Notes under the pieces: model-generated
What the model was told of the DNA's origin: nothing
Database searches by the model: none
The model's input: only the letters and a program-made list of their open reading frames with translations
Translations under genes and position numbers: made by a program
Assembly: GCA_937871645.1 (NCBI GenBank)
Contig: CALMPZ010000625.1
Coordinates: 1-5,676, forward strand
Length of the DNA: 5,676 nt
Reading direction: 5' to 3'
DNA from: an uncultured Polymorphobacter sp.
Lineage (GTDB): Bacteria; Pseudomonadota; Alphaproteobacteria; Sphingomonadales; Sphingomonadaceae
Shown: positions 1 to 5,661 of the stretch, one piece after another
How positions within the stretch are numbered: position 1 is the stretch's first letter
How the letters are laid out: every line of letters begins with the position of its first letter

Positions 1-969
1 AATCGCCACGCCCTTGTTGACCTCATCGATGCGCGTCAGCATCTGCTCGCGCACCGGCTTTTGCAGCCAGCGCAGGTTGAGCATCAGCGTCGCGGTCGAC
101 GGGATGACGTTGTTGTCGCGCCCGGCCTGCACCGCGCCGACGGTCAGCACCGCGGCCGACTGCGGATCGACATTGCGGCTGATGATCGTCTGGTACGACA
201 GGATCGCCTGCGCCGCCATGACCACCGGATCGATCGATAGCTCGGGCGCCGAGCCATGGCCGCCCTTGCCCTTGAAGACGATATCGAGCTGGTCGGTGCC
301 CGCCATGCGCACGCCCGCGGTGTTGGCGACAAAGCCCACCGCCCCCGGCACCGCATGGCTGCTCAGCGCATAGTCGGGCTTGGGGAAACCGCGCGTCCAT
401 AGCCCGTCATCGACCATCGCCTGCGCGCCCATGCCGATCTCCTCGGCGGGCTGCGCATAGACCACCAGCGTTCCCGACCAGTCCGCTTTAAGCGTCACCA
501 TCGCCTTCGCCAGCCCGAGCAGCCAGGTGATATGGCCGTCATGGCCGCAGGCGTGCATGACATCGACTTCGCTGCCGTCGGCGAGCCGCTGCGGGCCCTT
601 CGCCGCCCATGGCAGCCCGGTGGTTTCGCGGACGCCGCCGTTGGCATCCATGTCGGCGCGGAACCAGACGGTCGGCCCAGCGCCGTTCTTGAGCACGCCG
701 ACGACGCCGGTCTTGCCGACGCCGGTGGTGACTTCAAAACCCAGCGCTTTCAGTTCCTTGGCGACGATCCCTGCGGTGCGGGTTTCGGTGAACGCCAGTT
801 CTGGGTGCTGGTGCAGGTCCTTGAAAATCGCATTCAGTCGCGGCGTGTCGGCATCGACCGTCGTGCCGACCTTGGCGACCAGCGCCGCCGGCAGCTCGGC
901 CGCCGCCGCAGTTGCGGCCAGCGCCAGTGCCGCCGCGACCAGAATATGCTTGCGACCGATGCGCTTCAT
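1..969 (-). CDS. Secreted M20D-type amidohydrolase / metallopeptidase (3' end beyond window)
   Basis: Open from ATG at 969 to the left edge without a stop: 323 codons, against roughly 430 or more in full-length relatives, so the C-terminus is missing because of the window and not through damage. Residues 1-24 form a Sec signal peptide (KRIGRKH, then an Ala/Leu-rich core, likely cut after the Ala run before ELP), which places the enzyme in the periplasm or outside. The M20D metal-site motif HACGHDGH lies at 139-146 (Cys141, His143). PAEE at 174-177 gives the catalytic Glu176 and metal ligand Glu177, and His205 in SSHAVPG is a probable further ligand. GKGGHGSAPELSIDP (234-248) is typical of the lid/dimerisation domain. 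The last metal-binding His is expected outside the window. Family members hydrolyse N-acyl amino acids, hippurate, auxin conjugates or related amides; the substrate here cannot be read. The start is supported by AGGAG 8 nt upstream. It is divergent from the monooxygenase operon, with no evident functional link. Confidence 0.93.
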   Translation of the reverse strand, partial: MKRIGRKHILVAAALALAATAAAAELPAALVAKVGTTVDADTPRLNAIFKDLHQHPELAFTETRTAGIVAKELKALGFEVTTGVGKTGVVGVLKNGAGPTVWFRADMDANGGVRETTGLPWAAKGPQRLADGSEVDVMHACGHDGHITWLLGLAKAMVTLKADWSGTLVVYAQPAEEIGMGAQAMVDDGLWTRGFPKPDYALSSHAVPGAVGFVANTAGVRMAGTDQLDIVFKGKGGHGSAPELSIDPVVMAAQAILSYQTIISRNVDPQSAAVLTVGAVQAGRDNNVIPSTATLMLNLRWLQKPVREQMLTRIDEVNKGVAI

Positions 970-977
970 CACTGCCG

Positions 978-982
978 CTCCT
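978..982 (-). promoter_or_regulatory. Ribosome binding site of the M20 amidohydrolase
   Basis: On the minus strand AGGAG lies 8 nt before the ATG at 969. It fixes the start, which also gives an intact signal peptide directly after it. Confidence 0.7.
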
Positions 983-984
983 GA

Positions 985-1003
985 ATAGTCCTGCCCCGAC
1001 TAT
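985..1003 (-). promoter_or_regulatory. Short inverted repeat in the amidohydrolase leader
   Basis: ATAGTC and GACTAT form a perfect 6-bp inverted repeat around a 7-nt loop. It sits just upstream of the amidohydrolase ribosome binding site. It could be a leader hairpin or an operator, but a 6-bp stem in a GC-rich spacer can arise by chance. Confidence 0.25.
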
Positions 1004-1034
1004 CGCCAAATCCGCAGCCCGCGTCCAGCATCAC

Positions 1035-1074
1035 CGCTGCGACACCGGCAGCGTTCAACGTCGCTTGGCAGCGT
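1035..1074. promoter_or_regulatory. Cluster of GGCAGCG-type half-sites, possible operator
   Basis: CGCTGC (1035-1040) is the inverted partner of GCAGCG (1048-1053). The octamer GGCAGCGT occurs at 1047-1054 and again at 1067-1074, a centre-to-centre distance of 20 bp, close to two helical turns. The second copy overlaps the candidate -35 box of the operon promoter. This arrangement would suit a dimeric regulator, but no regulator gene is in the window and the match to any known site is not established. Confidence 0.3.
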
Positions 1075-1094
1075 CGAAAAAATGTGTCTATCAG
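1065..1094 (+). promoter_or_regulatory. Candidate housekeeping-sigma promoter of the monooxygenase operon
   Basis: TTGGCA (1065-1070, five of six matches to TTGACA) is followed after 18 nt by TATCAG (1089-1094, four of six to TATAAT), with an A-rich run in the spacer. Transcription would begin near 1101, leaving a leader of about 20 nt that contains the ribosome binding site. The match is by eye, and the -10 box is weak. Confidence 0.35.
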
Positions 1095-1106
1095 GGATGA
1101 AAATTT

Positions 1107-1113
1107 AGGGGAG
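1107..1113 (+). promoter_or_regulatory. Ribosome binding site that sets the monooxygenase start
   Basis: AGGGGAG lies 6 nt before the ATG at 1120. It decides against the in-frame GTG at 1084, which has no such site and would put this sequence inside the coding region. Confidence 0.75.
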
Positions 1114-1119
1114 ACCGAC

Positions 1120-2907
1120 ATGGCCATCGACAAAGCCGCCGTACTGGAAAAATACCGCGCCGAGCGCGACAAGCGCCTGCGCGAGGATGGCAACGACCAG
1201 TATCTCGAAACCACCGGCCAGTTCGCGCACTATCTCGATGATCCGTACACGCCCCGCGTCGAGCGAGCGCCGGTCACCGATCATGTCACCTTTGCGATGG
1301 TCGGCGGCGGCTTTGCCGGGCTATGCGTCGGCGCGCGGCTGGCGCAGGCCGGCATCACCGATGTCCGGCTGATCGACAAGGCCGGCGATTTCGGCGGCAA
1401 CTGGTACTGGAACCGTTATCCCGGCGCTCAGTGCGACACGGCATCGATCATCTATCTGCCGCTGCTCGAAGAAACCGGCCATATGCCGACCGAAAAATAC
1501 GCGCATGCGCCCGAAATCCTCGAGCAGTCGCGCCGCATCGGCCGCACCTTCAACCTGTACGACAAGGCGCTGTTCCACACCCGCGTCACCGACATGGTGT
1601 GGGACGAGGACAAGCGCGTATGGCGCATCACGACCGATCGCGGCGACAGCTTCACCGCCGATTACATCGGCATGGGCACCGGCCCGCTGCATGTACCCAA
1701 GCTGCCCGGCATCCCCGGCATCGACACCTTCAAGGGCCACAGCTTCCACACCAGCCGCTGGGATTATGACTACACCGGCGGCGACACGTTCGGCGCGCCG
1801 CTCGACAAGCTCAAGGACAAGCGCGTCGCCATCATCGGCACCGGCGCCACTGCGGTGCAGTGCGTCCCGCACCTCGCCCGCGCCGGCGGCACCGTCTATG
1901 TCGTGCAGCGCACGCCGTCGTCGATCGATGTCCGCGCCAATGAACCGATCGATCCCGAATGGTTCAAGACCGTGGCAACGCCGGGCTGGCAAAAGCGCTG
2001 GCTCGACAATTTCGCCCGCAATGTCGGCATGGGCGGCGCTGCCGAGGATTGGGTCAAGGACGGCTGGACCGACCTGACGCGCCGCATCCGCGCCAAGGTC
2101 ATGAACTTGCCGCCCGAACAGATGAACCCCGCCGGCATGATGGCGGCGTACGAGGACGCCGACATCGAGAAGATGTCCGAAATCCGCGCCCGTGCCGAAG
2201 CCATTGTCGAAGACAAGGAAACCGCCGAAAAGCTCAAGGCCTGGTACCGCCAGCTGTGCAAGCGACCGTGCTTCCACGACGCCTATCTGCAGGCGTTCAA
2301 CGAACCCAATACCCACCTGATCGACACCGACGGCAAGGGCGTCGAACGCATCGACGAAACCGGCTTCTGGGTCGGCGGCAAGCATTATGACGTCGATTGC
2401 ATCATCTATGCGTCGGGCTTCGAAGTCGGCACCAGCCACACACGCCGTGCCGGGTTCGACATCGCCGGCATCGGCGGCAAGCGGCTGTCGGAAGCGTGGG
2501 GCAACGGCATGCGGACGCTGCACGGCCTCCACGTCAACGGCTTCCCCAACGCCTTTGTCGTGCAGGTCGCCCAGGCCGCGAACTATATCGTCAACGTCCC
2601 GCACAACTGGTCGGATGCCGGCGAAACCATCGCGACGATCGTCCGCCACGCCATCGATACCGGTGCCAAAAAGGTCGATGTCCTGCCCGAAGCCCAGAAG
2701 AAATGGGTCGAATTCGTGTTGACCAGTCCGGGCGGCATGGCCGGCATCGCCCCCGATTGCACGCCGGGCTATTACAACAACGAAGGCAAGGGCTATCAGG
2801 AATCGGCACTGTTCGGCGCGGGTCACCCGGCCGGCGCGGTGGCGTTCTTCAGCTACATCGATGACTGGCGCAAATCGGGCAAGTTCGAGGGTCTGTCGTT
2901 TAGCTGA
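1120..2907 (+). CDS. Type I Baeyer-Villiger / flavin-containing monooxygenase (FAD, NADPH)
   Basis: A 595-residue protein expected to insert one oxygen from O2 into a ketone (giving an ester or lactone) or to oxidise a heteroatom, using FAD and NADPH in the cytoplasm. An FAD-binding Rossmann motif lies at 61-68 (VGGGFAGL). FGGNWYWNRYPGAQCD at 91-106 is a class hallmark, with Asn94 where Thr is usual. The fingerprint FxGxxxHxxxW(P/D) is at 204-215 (FKGHSFHTSRWD). A second Rossmann motif, GTGATA, is at 240-245. Arg382 in CKRP (380-383) fits the catalytic Arg that stabilises the peroxyflavin, and ASGFE (431-435) matches the conserved ATG-type turn. It is about 50 residues longer than cyclohexanone or phenylacetone monooxygenase. 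The extra part is mostly an N-terminal helical extension before residue 57, like that of cyclopentadecanone or steroid monooxygenase-type enzymes. First gene of the operon, 20 nt before the transporter. Substrate unknown. Confidence 0.93.
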   Translation: MAIDKAAVLEKYRAERDKRLREDGNDQYLETTGQFAHYLDDPYTPRVERAPVTDHVTFAMVGGGFAGLCVGARLAQAGITDVRLIDKAGDFGGNWYWNRYPGAQCDTASIIYLPLLEETGHMPTEKYAHAPEILEQSRRIGRTFNLYDKALFHTRVTDMVWDEDKRVWRITTDRGDSFTADYIGMGTGPLHVPKLPGIPGIDTFKGHSFHTSRWDYDYTGGDTFGAPLDKLKDKRVAIIGTGATAVQCVPHLARAGGTVYVVQRTPSSIDVRANEPIDPEWFKTVATPGWQKRWLDNFARNVGMGGAAEDWVKDGWTDLTRRIRAKVMNLPPEQMNPAGMMAAYEDADIEKMSEIRARAEAIVEDKETAEKLKAWYRQLCKRPCFHDAYLQAFNEPNTHLIDTDGKGVERIDETGFWVGGKHYDVDCIIYASGFEVGTSHTRRAGFDIAGIGGKRLSEAWGNGMRTLHGLHVNGFPNAFVVQVAQAANYIVNVPHNWSDAGETIATIVRHAIDTGAKKVDVLPEAQKKWVEFVLTSPGGMAGIAPDCTPGYYNNEGKGYQESALFGAGHPAGAVAFFSYIDDWRKSGKFEGLSFS

Positions 2908-2927
2908 GCGCCCGATCAGGGGGGAAC

Positions 2928-4037
2928 ATGGCCGGCCGGATAACCGATCTCGATACCGACACGGCGGCGGCGCACCAGCTATTCGCGTCGCTCGACGGTA
3001 TGGAGGGGTTGCCGCCGGCCGCCGTGCTGCCGGTCAAGCCCGACCGCTTCCCGTATGAAGGTGCGCTGCGCCGCGTCTATCCTGGGCTGATCGTCGCCGC
3101 CACCATCGGCATTGCCGCGACCTGGCTATCGACGCACTACAGCGCGCCGGTGATGCTTTATGCACTGCTGCTCGGCATGGCGTTCCACTTCCTCCACGAA
3201 GAGGGCGCGTGCATCGCCGGCATCGAGTTTTCATCGAAAGCCATATTGCGCGTCGGCGTCGCCCTGCTCGGCGCGCGCATCACCGCCGAACAGATCATGA
3301 GCCTCGGGCCATGGCCGATATTGCTCGTCGTCACCGGCGTCATCACTACCATCCTGTTCGGCGCGCTGCTCGCCAAACGCCTCGGGCTCAGCCGCAATTT
3401 CGGCGTGCTGACCGGCGGCGCCGTGGCGATCTGCGGCGCTTCGGCGGCATTGGCTGTCGCGTCGGTGCTGCCCAAGACGCGCGACAGCGAACGCGACACC
3501 ATCCTCACCGTCGTCACCGTCACCGCGCTGTCGACGATCGCGATGATCGTCTACCCGCTGCTGTCGACGGCGCTGGGCTTCAGCCACACGCAGGCGGGCA
3601 TCTTCATCGGCGGCACCATCCATGACGTCGCGCAGGTCGTCGGCGCCGGCTATTCGATCTCCGACGAGACCGGCAACACCGCGACCTATGTCAAGCTGCT
3701 GCGCGTCGCGATGCTGGTGCCGGTGGTGTTTTCGATCGCTCTGCTGGCGCGGCGCGGCACGCCGGCGAGCGGCGGCGCGGCGCCCAAGCTGCCGACCTTC
3801 CTCATCGGTTTCGTCGCACTGGTCATCATCAACAGCCTTGGCTTCCTGCCCAAGCCCGTCGCCGATGCCGCCGGCGAGCTGTCGCGCTGGTGCCTCGTCA
3901 CCGCGATTGCGGCACTCGGCATGAAGACCAGCTTCAAGGCGCTCGCGGCCGTCGGCTGGAAGCCCGTCGGGCTGATGGTCGCCGAAACGCTATGGATCGG
4001 CGCGCTGGTGCTCATCGCCGTCAAATATCTGGTGTAA
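2928..4037 (+). CDS. YeiH-family putative sulfate exporter (multi-pass membrane protein)
   Basis: A 369-residue inner-membrane protein of the YeiH family (PF03601, formerly UPF0324; E. coli YeiH is about 349 aa), annotated as putative sulfate exporters, although transport is poorly proven for the family. Visible family motifs are GGAVAICGASAALA (163-176) and GTIHDVAQVVGAGY (229-242), plus SSKAILRVGVALLGARI (102-118). About ten hydrophobic segments run from residue 52 to the C-terminus, including 52-67, 74-89, 130-148, 161-180, 192-216, 259-275, 289-305 and 348-368. The first 50 residues are polar and probably cytoplasmic. An internal Met25 (position 3000) is a possible start but has no ribosome site, while ATG 2928 follows AGGGGGG (2918-2924). 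It lies between two oxygenases in an apparent operon, which fits export of a pathway product such as sulfite or sulfate; that role is inferred. Confidence 0.9.
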   Translation: MAGRITDLDTDTAAAHQLFASLDGMEGLPPAAVLPVKPDRFPYEGALRRVYPGLIVAATIGIAATWLSTHYSAPVMLYALLLGMAFHFLHEEGACIAGIEFSSKAILRVGVALLGARITAEQIMSLGPWPILLVVTGVITTILFGALLAKRLGLSRNFGVLTGGAVAICGASAALAVASVLPKTRDSERDTILTVVTVTALSTIAMIVYPLLSTALGFSHTQAGIFIGGTIHDVAQVVGAGYSISDETGNTATYVKLLRVAMLVPVVFSIALLARRGTPASGGAAPKLPTFLIGFVALVIINSLGFLPKPVADAAGELSRWCLVTAIAALGMKTSFKALAAVGWKPVGLMVAETLWIGALVLIAVKYLV

Positions 4038-4042
4038 GGAGG
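4036..4042 (+). promoter_or_regulatory. Ribosome binding site of the dioxygenase, overlapping the transporter stop codon
   Basis: AAGGAGG is a near-perfect Shine-Dalgarno sequence 5 nt before ATG 4048. Its first two bases belong to the TAA stop (4035-4037) of the transporter gene. It is the strongest ribosome site in the operon, so the dioxygenase may be translated at the highest rate. Confidence 0.8.
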
Positions 4043-4047
4043 CTTGC

Positions 4048-4917
4048 ATGCCGATCAACGTCACACCGCAATCGTCGGGGTTCGGCGCGCATGTCACCGG
4101 GCTCGACCTGTCGCAGCCGCTCGACGCCGCAACGAATGCCGAGGTCCTCGCCGCCTGGGCCGCGCACGGCGTCCTCGCCTTCCCCGGCCAGCCGCTGAGC
4201 CTTGAGCAGCAGGAGGCGTTCACGCTGGCGCTCGGCAATTTCGGCGAAGACCCGTTCGTCAAGCCGATGGCCGGCCATGCGCATATCCTCGAACTGCGCC
4301 GCGAGCCACACGAAACCGCGCCCAATTTCGGCAGCGGCTGGCATTCGGACTGGAGCTTTCAAGCTACGCCGCCGGCAGCCACCATCCTGCACGCCAAGGT
4401 CATCCCGCCGGTCGGCGGCGACACGCTGTTCGCCGATTGCACCGCGGCGTTTGCGGCGCTGTCGCCGGCGATGCAGGCGCTGTGCGAGGGCCTCAACGCC
4501 GTCCATTCGGCCAAGCTGCCCTATGGCCGCAACGGCGCCTATGCCAAGGAAACCGGCACGCGCACGATGCAGATCATCACCGGTGAAGCGGCCGAATCGA
4601 CGCAGCTCCACCCGCTTGTGCGCGTCCATCCGGTGACCGGCAAAAAGGCGCTGTTCGCCTCGCCAACCTACACCATCGGGCTCGACGGCATGACGCAGGA
4701 CGAGGGCTACGCCATCCTCGGTTTCCTGTTCAAGCACATCACCCAGCCGCAATTCATCTATCGGCACAAATGGTCGCCCGACACGCTGCTGATCTGGGAC
4801 AACCGCCGGATGCTGCACTTTGCCGAAGGCGGCTATGACGGCCATTTGCGGCTGCTCCACCGCACCACCGTCGCCGGCGAAAGCCCCATCCCTGCCCGAA
4901 AGGCCACCACCGCATGA
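4048..4917 (+). CDS. TauD/TfdA-family Fe(II)/2-oxoglutarate-dependent dioxygenase
   Basis: A 289-residue cytoplasmic enzyme close in length to E. coli TauD (283 aa). The iron triad is present: His99 and Asp101 in GWHSDWSF (97-104), and His257 in WDNRRMLH (250-257). 2-oxoglutarate contacts are Thr126 in GGDTLF (123-128) and Arg268 in HLRLLHR (266-272). Arg272 corresponds to TauD Arg270, which contacts the sulfonate. The family hydroxylates a carbon next to a leaving group (sulfonate, aryloxy, sulfate ester and others), so the product falls apart. By remembered alignment, the taurine-contacting residues His70, Tyr73 and Asn95 of TauD are not kept here, so the substrate is probably not taurine. 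No tauABC transporter is nearby. It starts 10 nt after the transporter stop and its stop overlaps the GST start, so it is firmly within the operon. Confidence 0.92.
   Translation: MPINVTPQSSGFGAHVTGLDLSQPLDAATNAEVLAAWAAHGVLAFPGQPLSLEQQEAFTLALGNFGEDPFVKPMAGHAHILELRREPHETAPNFGSGWHSDWSFQATPPAATILHAKVIPPVGGDTLFADCTAAFAALSPAMQALCEGLNAVHSAKLPYGRNGAYAKETGTRTMQIITGEAAESTQLHPLVRVHPVTGKKALFASPTYTIGLDGMTQDEGYAILGFLFKHITQPQFIYRHKWSPDTLLIWDNRRMLHFAEGGYDGHLRLLHRTTVAGESPIPARKATTA
4914..4917 (+). promoter_or_regulatory. ATGA stop/start overlap (translational coupling)
   Basis: The dioxygenase stop TGA (4915-4917) overlaps ATG 4914 of the GST gene. The sequence reads ATGATG, so translation could start at 4914 or 4917, and the latter would drop one Met. 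Only a weak GAAAGG (4898-4903) lies upstream, which suggests the GST depends on ribosomes finishing the dioxygenase. Confidence 0.7.
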
Positions 4918-5528
4918 TGCTCTACAGCGCCCCAAACCCGGCCCCCAATCCGCGCCGGGTCAAGATCTACCTCGCCGAAAAGGGCCTGTCGGTGCCGATT
5001 ACCGAACTGTCGCTGGTCAAGCGCGAGCACAAGGCGCCCGAGTTCGTCGAGAAGAACGGCCGCGGCCAGGTGCCGGCGCTCGAACTCGATGACGGCACTG
5101 TGATCAGCGAAAGCTTCGCGATCTGCCGCTATTTCGAAGCGCTGCACCCCGATCCGCCACTGTTCGGGCGCAGCGCGCTCGAAATCGCCACCATCGACAT
5201 GTGGCTGCGCCGCGTCGAAATGGTGCTGATGCCGCCGGTCGGCGCCGTCTGGGTCCATACCCACCCGCTGACCGCACGGCTGCCGATGCCGCGCCGCAGC
5301 GACTGGGGCGAAGACAATCGCCCGCGCGCCGTCGACGCGCTGCGCTGGTTCGACGGTGAACTTGCAGGGCATGATTTCGTCGCGGGTGACGGCTACAGCG
5401 TCGCCGATATCGCGCTGCTGACCACCGTCGACTTCGCCGGCTTCATCGGCATCGCCATGCCCGACGACGCCGCCAACTTGCGCGCCTGGCACGCCCGCGT
5501 CAGCGCCCGGCCGAGCGCTGCGGCTTAG
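4914..5528 (+). CDS. Glutathione S-transferase family protein
   Basis: A 204-residue soluble protein with the two-domain GST layout. The thioredoxin-like N-terminal domain (about 1-80) shows APNPRRVKIYLAEKGL (10-25), cis-Pro54 in GQVPAL (51-56) and the gamma-glutamyl-binding Glu66-Ser67 in ISES. The helical C-terminal domain contains the N-capping box region DGYSVADIALL (159-169). The usual catalytic Ser or Cys is absent: the equivalent position is Ala10, and Asn12 aligns with Asn11 of E. coli YfcG (Nu class), suggesting thiol activation through Asn or a peroxide/disulfide-type activity. It is the last gene of the operon and translationally coupled to the dioxygenase. Possible roles are removal of an electrophilic intermediate or cleavage of a thioether or halide; the sequence does not decide between them. 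Confidence 0.9.
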   Translation: MMLYSAPNPAPNPRRVKIYLAEKGLSVPITELSLVKREHKAPEFVEKNGRGQVPALELDDGTVISESFAICRYFEALHPDPPLFGRSALEIATIDMWLRRVEMVLMPPVGAVWVHTHPLTARLPMPRRSDWGEDNRPRAVDALRWFDGELAGHDFVAGDGYSVADIALLTTVDFAGFIGIAMPDDAANLRAWHARVSARPSAAA

Positions 5529-5533
5529 GCCGG

Positions 5534-5569
5534 AAGAGCCTCCGGCGGGCAGGCGTGACGCCTGCACCC
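5534..5569 (+). repeat. Left inverted arm of the nested element
   Basis: Begins AAGAGCCTCCGGCGGGCAGG and ends CCTGCACCC. It contains the perfect inner palindrome GCAGGCGTGACGCCTGC (5549-5565) with a one-base centre. Confidence 0.8.
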
Positions 5570-5585
5570 GATTGTAAAATGGTTC

Positions 5586-5611
5586 GTCATCCCGGCGAAG
5601 GCCGGGATGAC
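5586..5611. repeat. Central hairpin, 11-bp perfect stem with GAAG loop
   Basis: GTCATCCCGGC (5586-5596), GAAG loop (5597-5600), GCCGGGATGAC (5601-5611). The stem is perfect. The downstream sequence is A-rich (TAAAAAGAATG) and not T-rich, so it is not a standard intrinsic terminator for the operon. From general knowledge, this CATCCCGGC-type hairpin recurs between genes in sphingomonads and other alphaproteobacteria. Confidence 0.8.
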
Positions 5612-5625
5612 TAAAAAGAATGAAT

Positions 5626-5661
5626 GGGTGCAGGCCTCAGGCCTGCCCGCCGGAGGCTCTT
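5626..5661 (-). repeat. Right inverted arm of the nested element
   Basis: Reverse-complement counterpart of the left arm, starting GGGTGCAGG and ending CGGAGGCTCTT. Its inner palindrome is GCAGGCCTCAGGCCTGC (5630-5646). It differs from the left arm at only two positions, and these pair with each other inside the hairpin. Confidence 0.8.

Larger units (their letters stand above)
5534..5661. repeat. 128-bp nested palindromic element (REP/MITE-like, three hairpins)
   Basis: A 36-nt left arm (5534-5569) is the inverted copy of a 36-nt right arm (5626-5661), with 34 of 36 positions identical. Each arm contains a 17-nt perfect palindrome (5549-5565 and 5630-5646), and the 56-nt centre holds a third perfect hairpin (5586-5611). 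The element begins 5 nt after the GST stop. No protein-coding sequence is seen in it. Its form fits a non-autonomous mobile repeat or a composite intergenic REP element. Folded in RNA it may protect or end the operon transcript, but no T-run follows the hairpins on either strand as a classical terminator needs. Confidence 0.8.

Noticed and set aside
532..984. Plus-strand frames across the amidohydrolase region
   Set aside because: The minus-strand frame carries a signal peptide, HACGHDGH and other M20 motifs and is open across the whole 969 bases.
982..1009. Minus-strand promoter TTGGCG-16 nt-TATTCA for the amidohydrolase
   Set aside because: The start of transcription would fall on or after the ribosome binding site, leaving no usable leader.
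1084..1119. Upstream GTG start for the monooxygenase, adding 12 residues
   Set aside because: The added residues overlap a strong ribosome binding site for ATG 1120 and have no such site of their own.
1321..2826. A 501-codon open frame on the minus strand opposite the monooxygenase
   Set aside because: It is antisense to a gene with clear family motifs. Long antisense frames are expected in GC-rich coding DNA, and its translation shows no recognisable domain.
4021..4935. A 304-codon minus-strand frame opposite the dioxygenase, and a similar 244-codon one at 4833-5567 opposite the GST
   Set aside because: Both are shadows of well-supported plus-strand genes, with low-complexity Arg/Ala/Gly-rich translations and no plausible ribosome sites.
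5586..5625. Intrinsic terminator for the operon
   Set aside because: The hairpin is strong, but the following bases are A-rich with no T-run on the plus strand, and the minus strand lacks an adjacent T-run as well.
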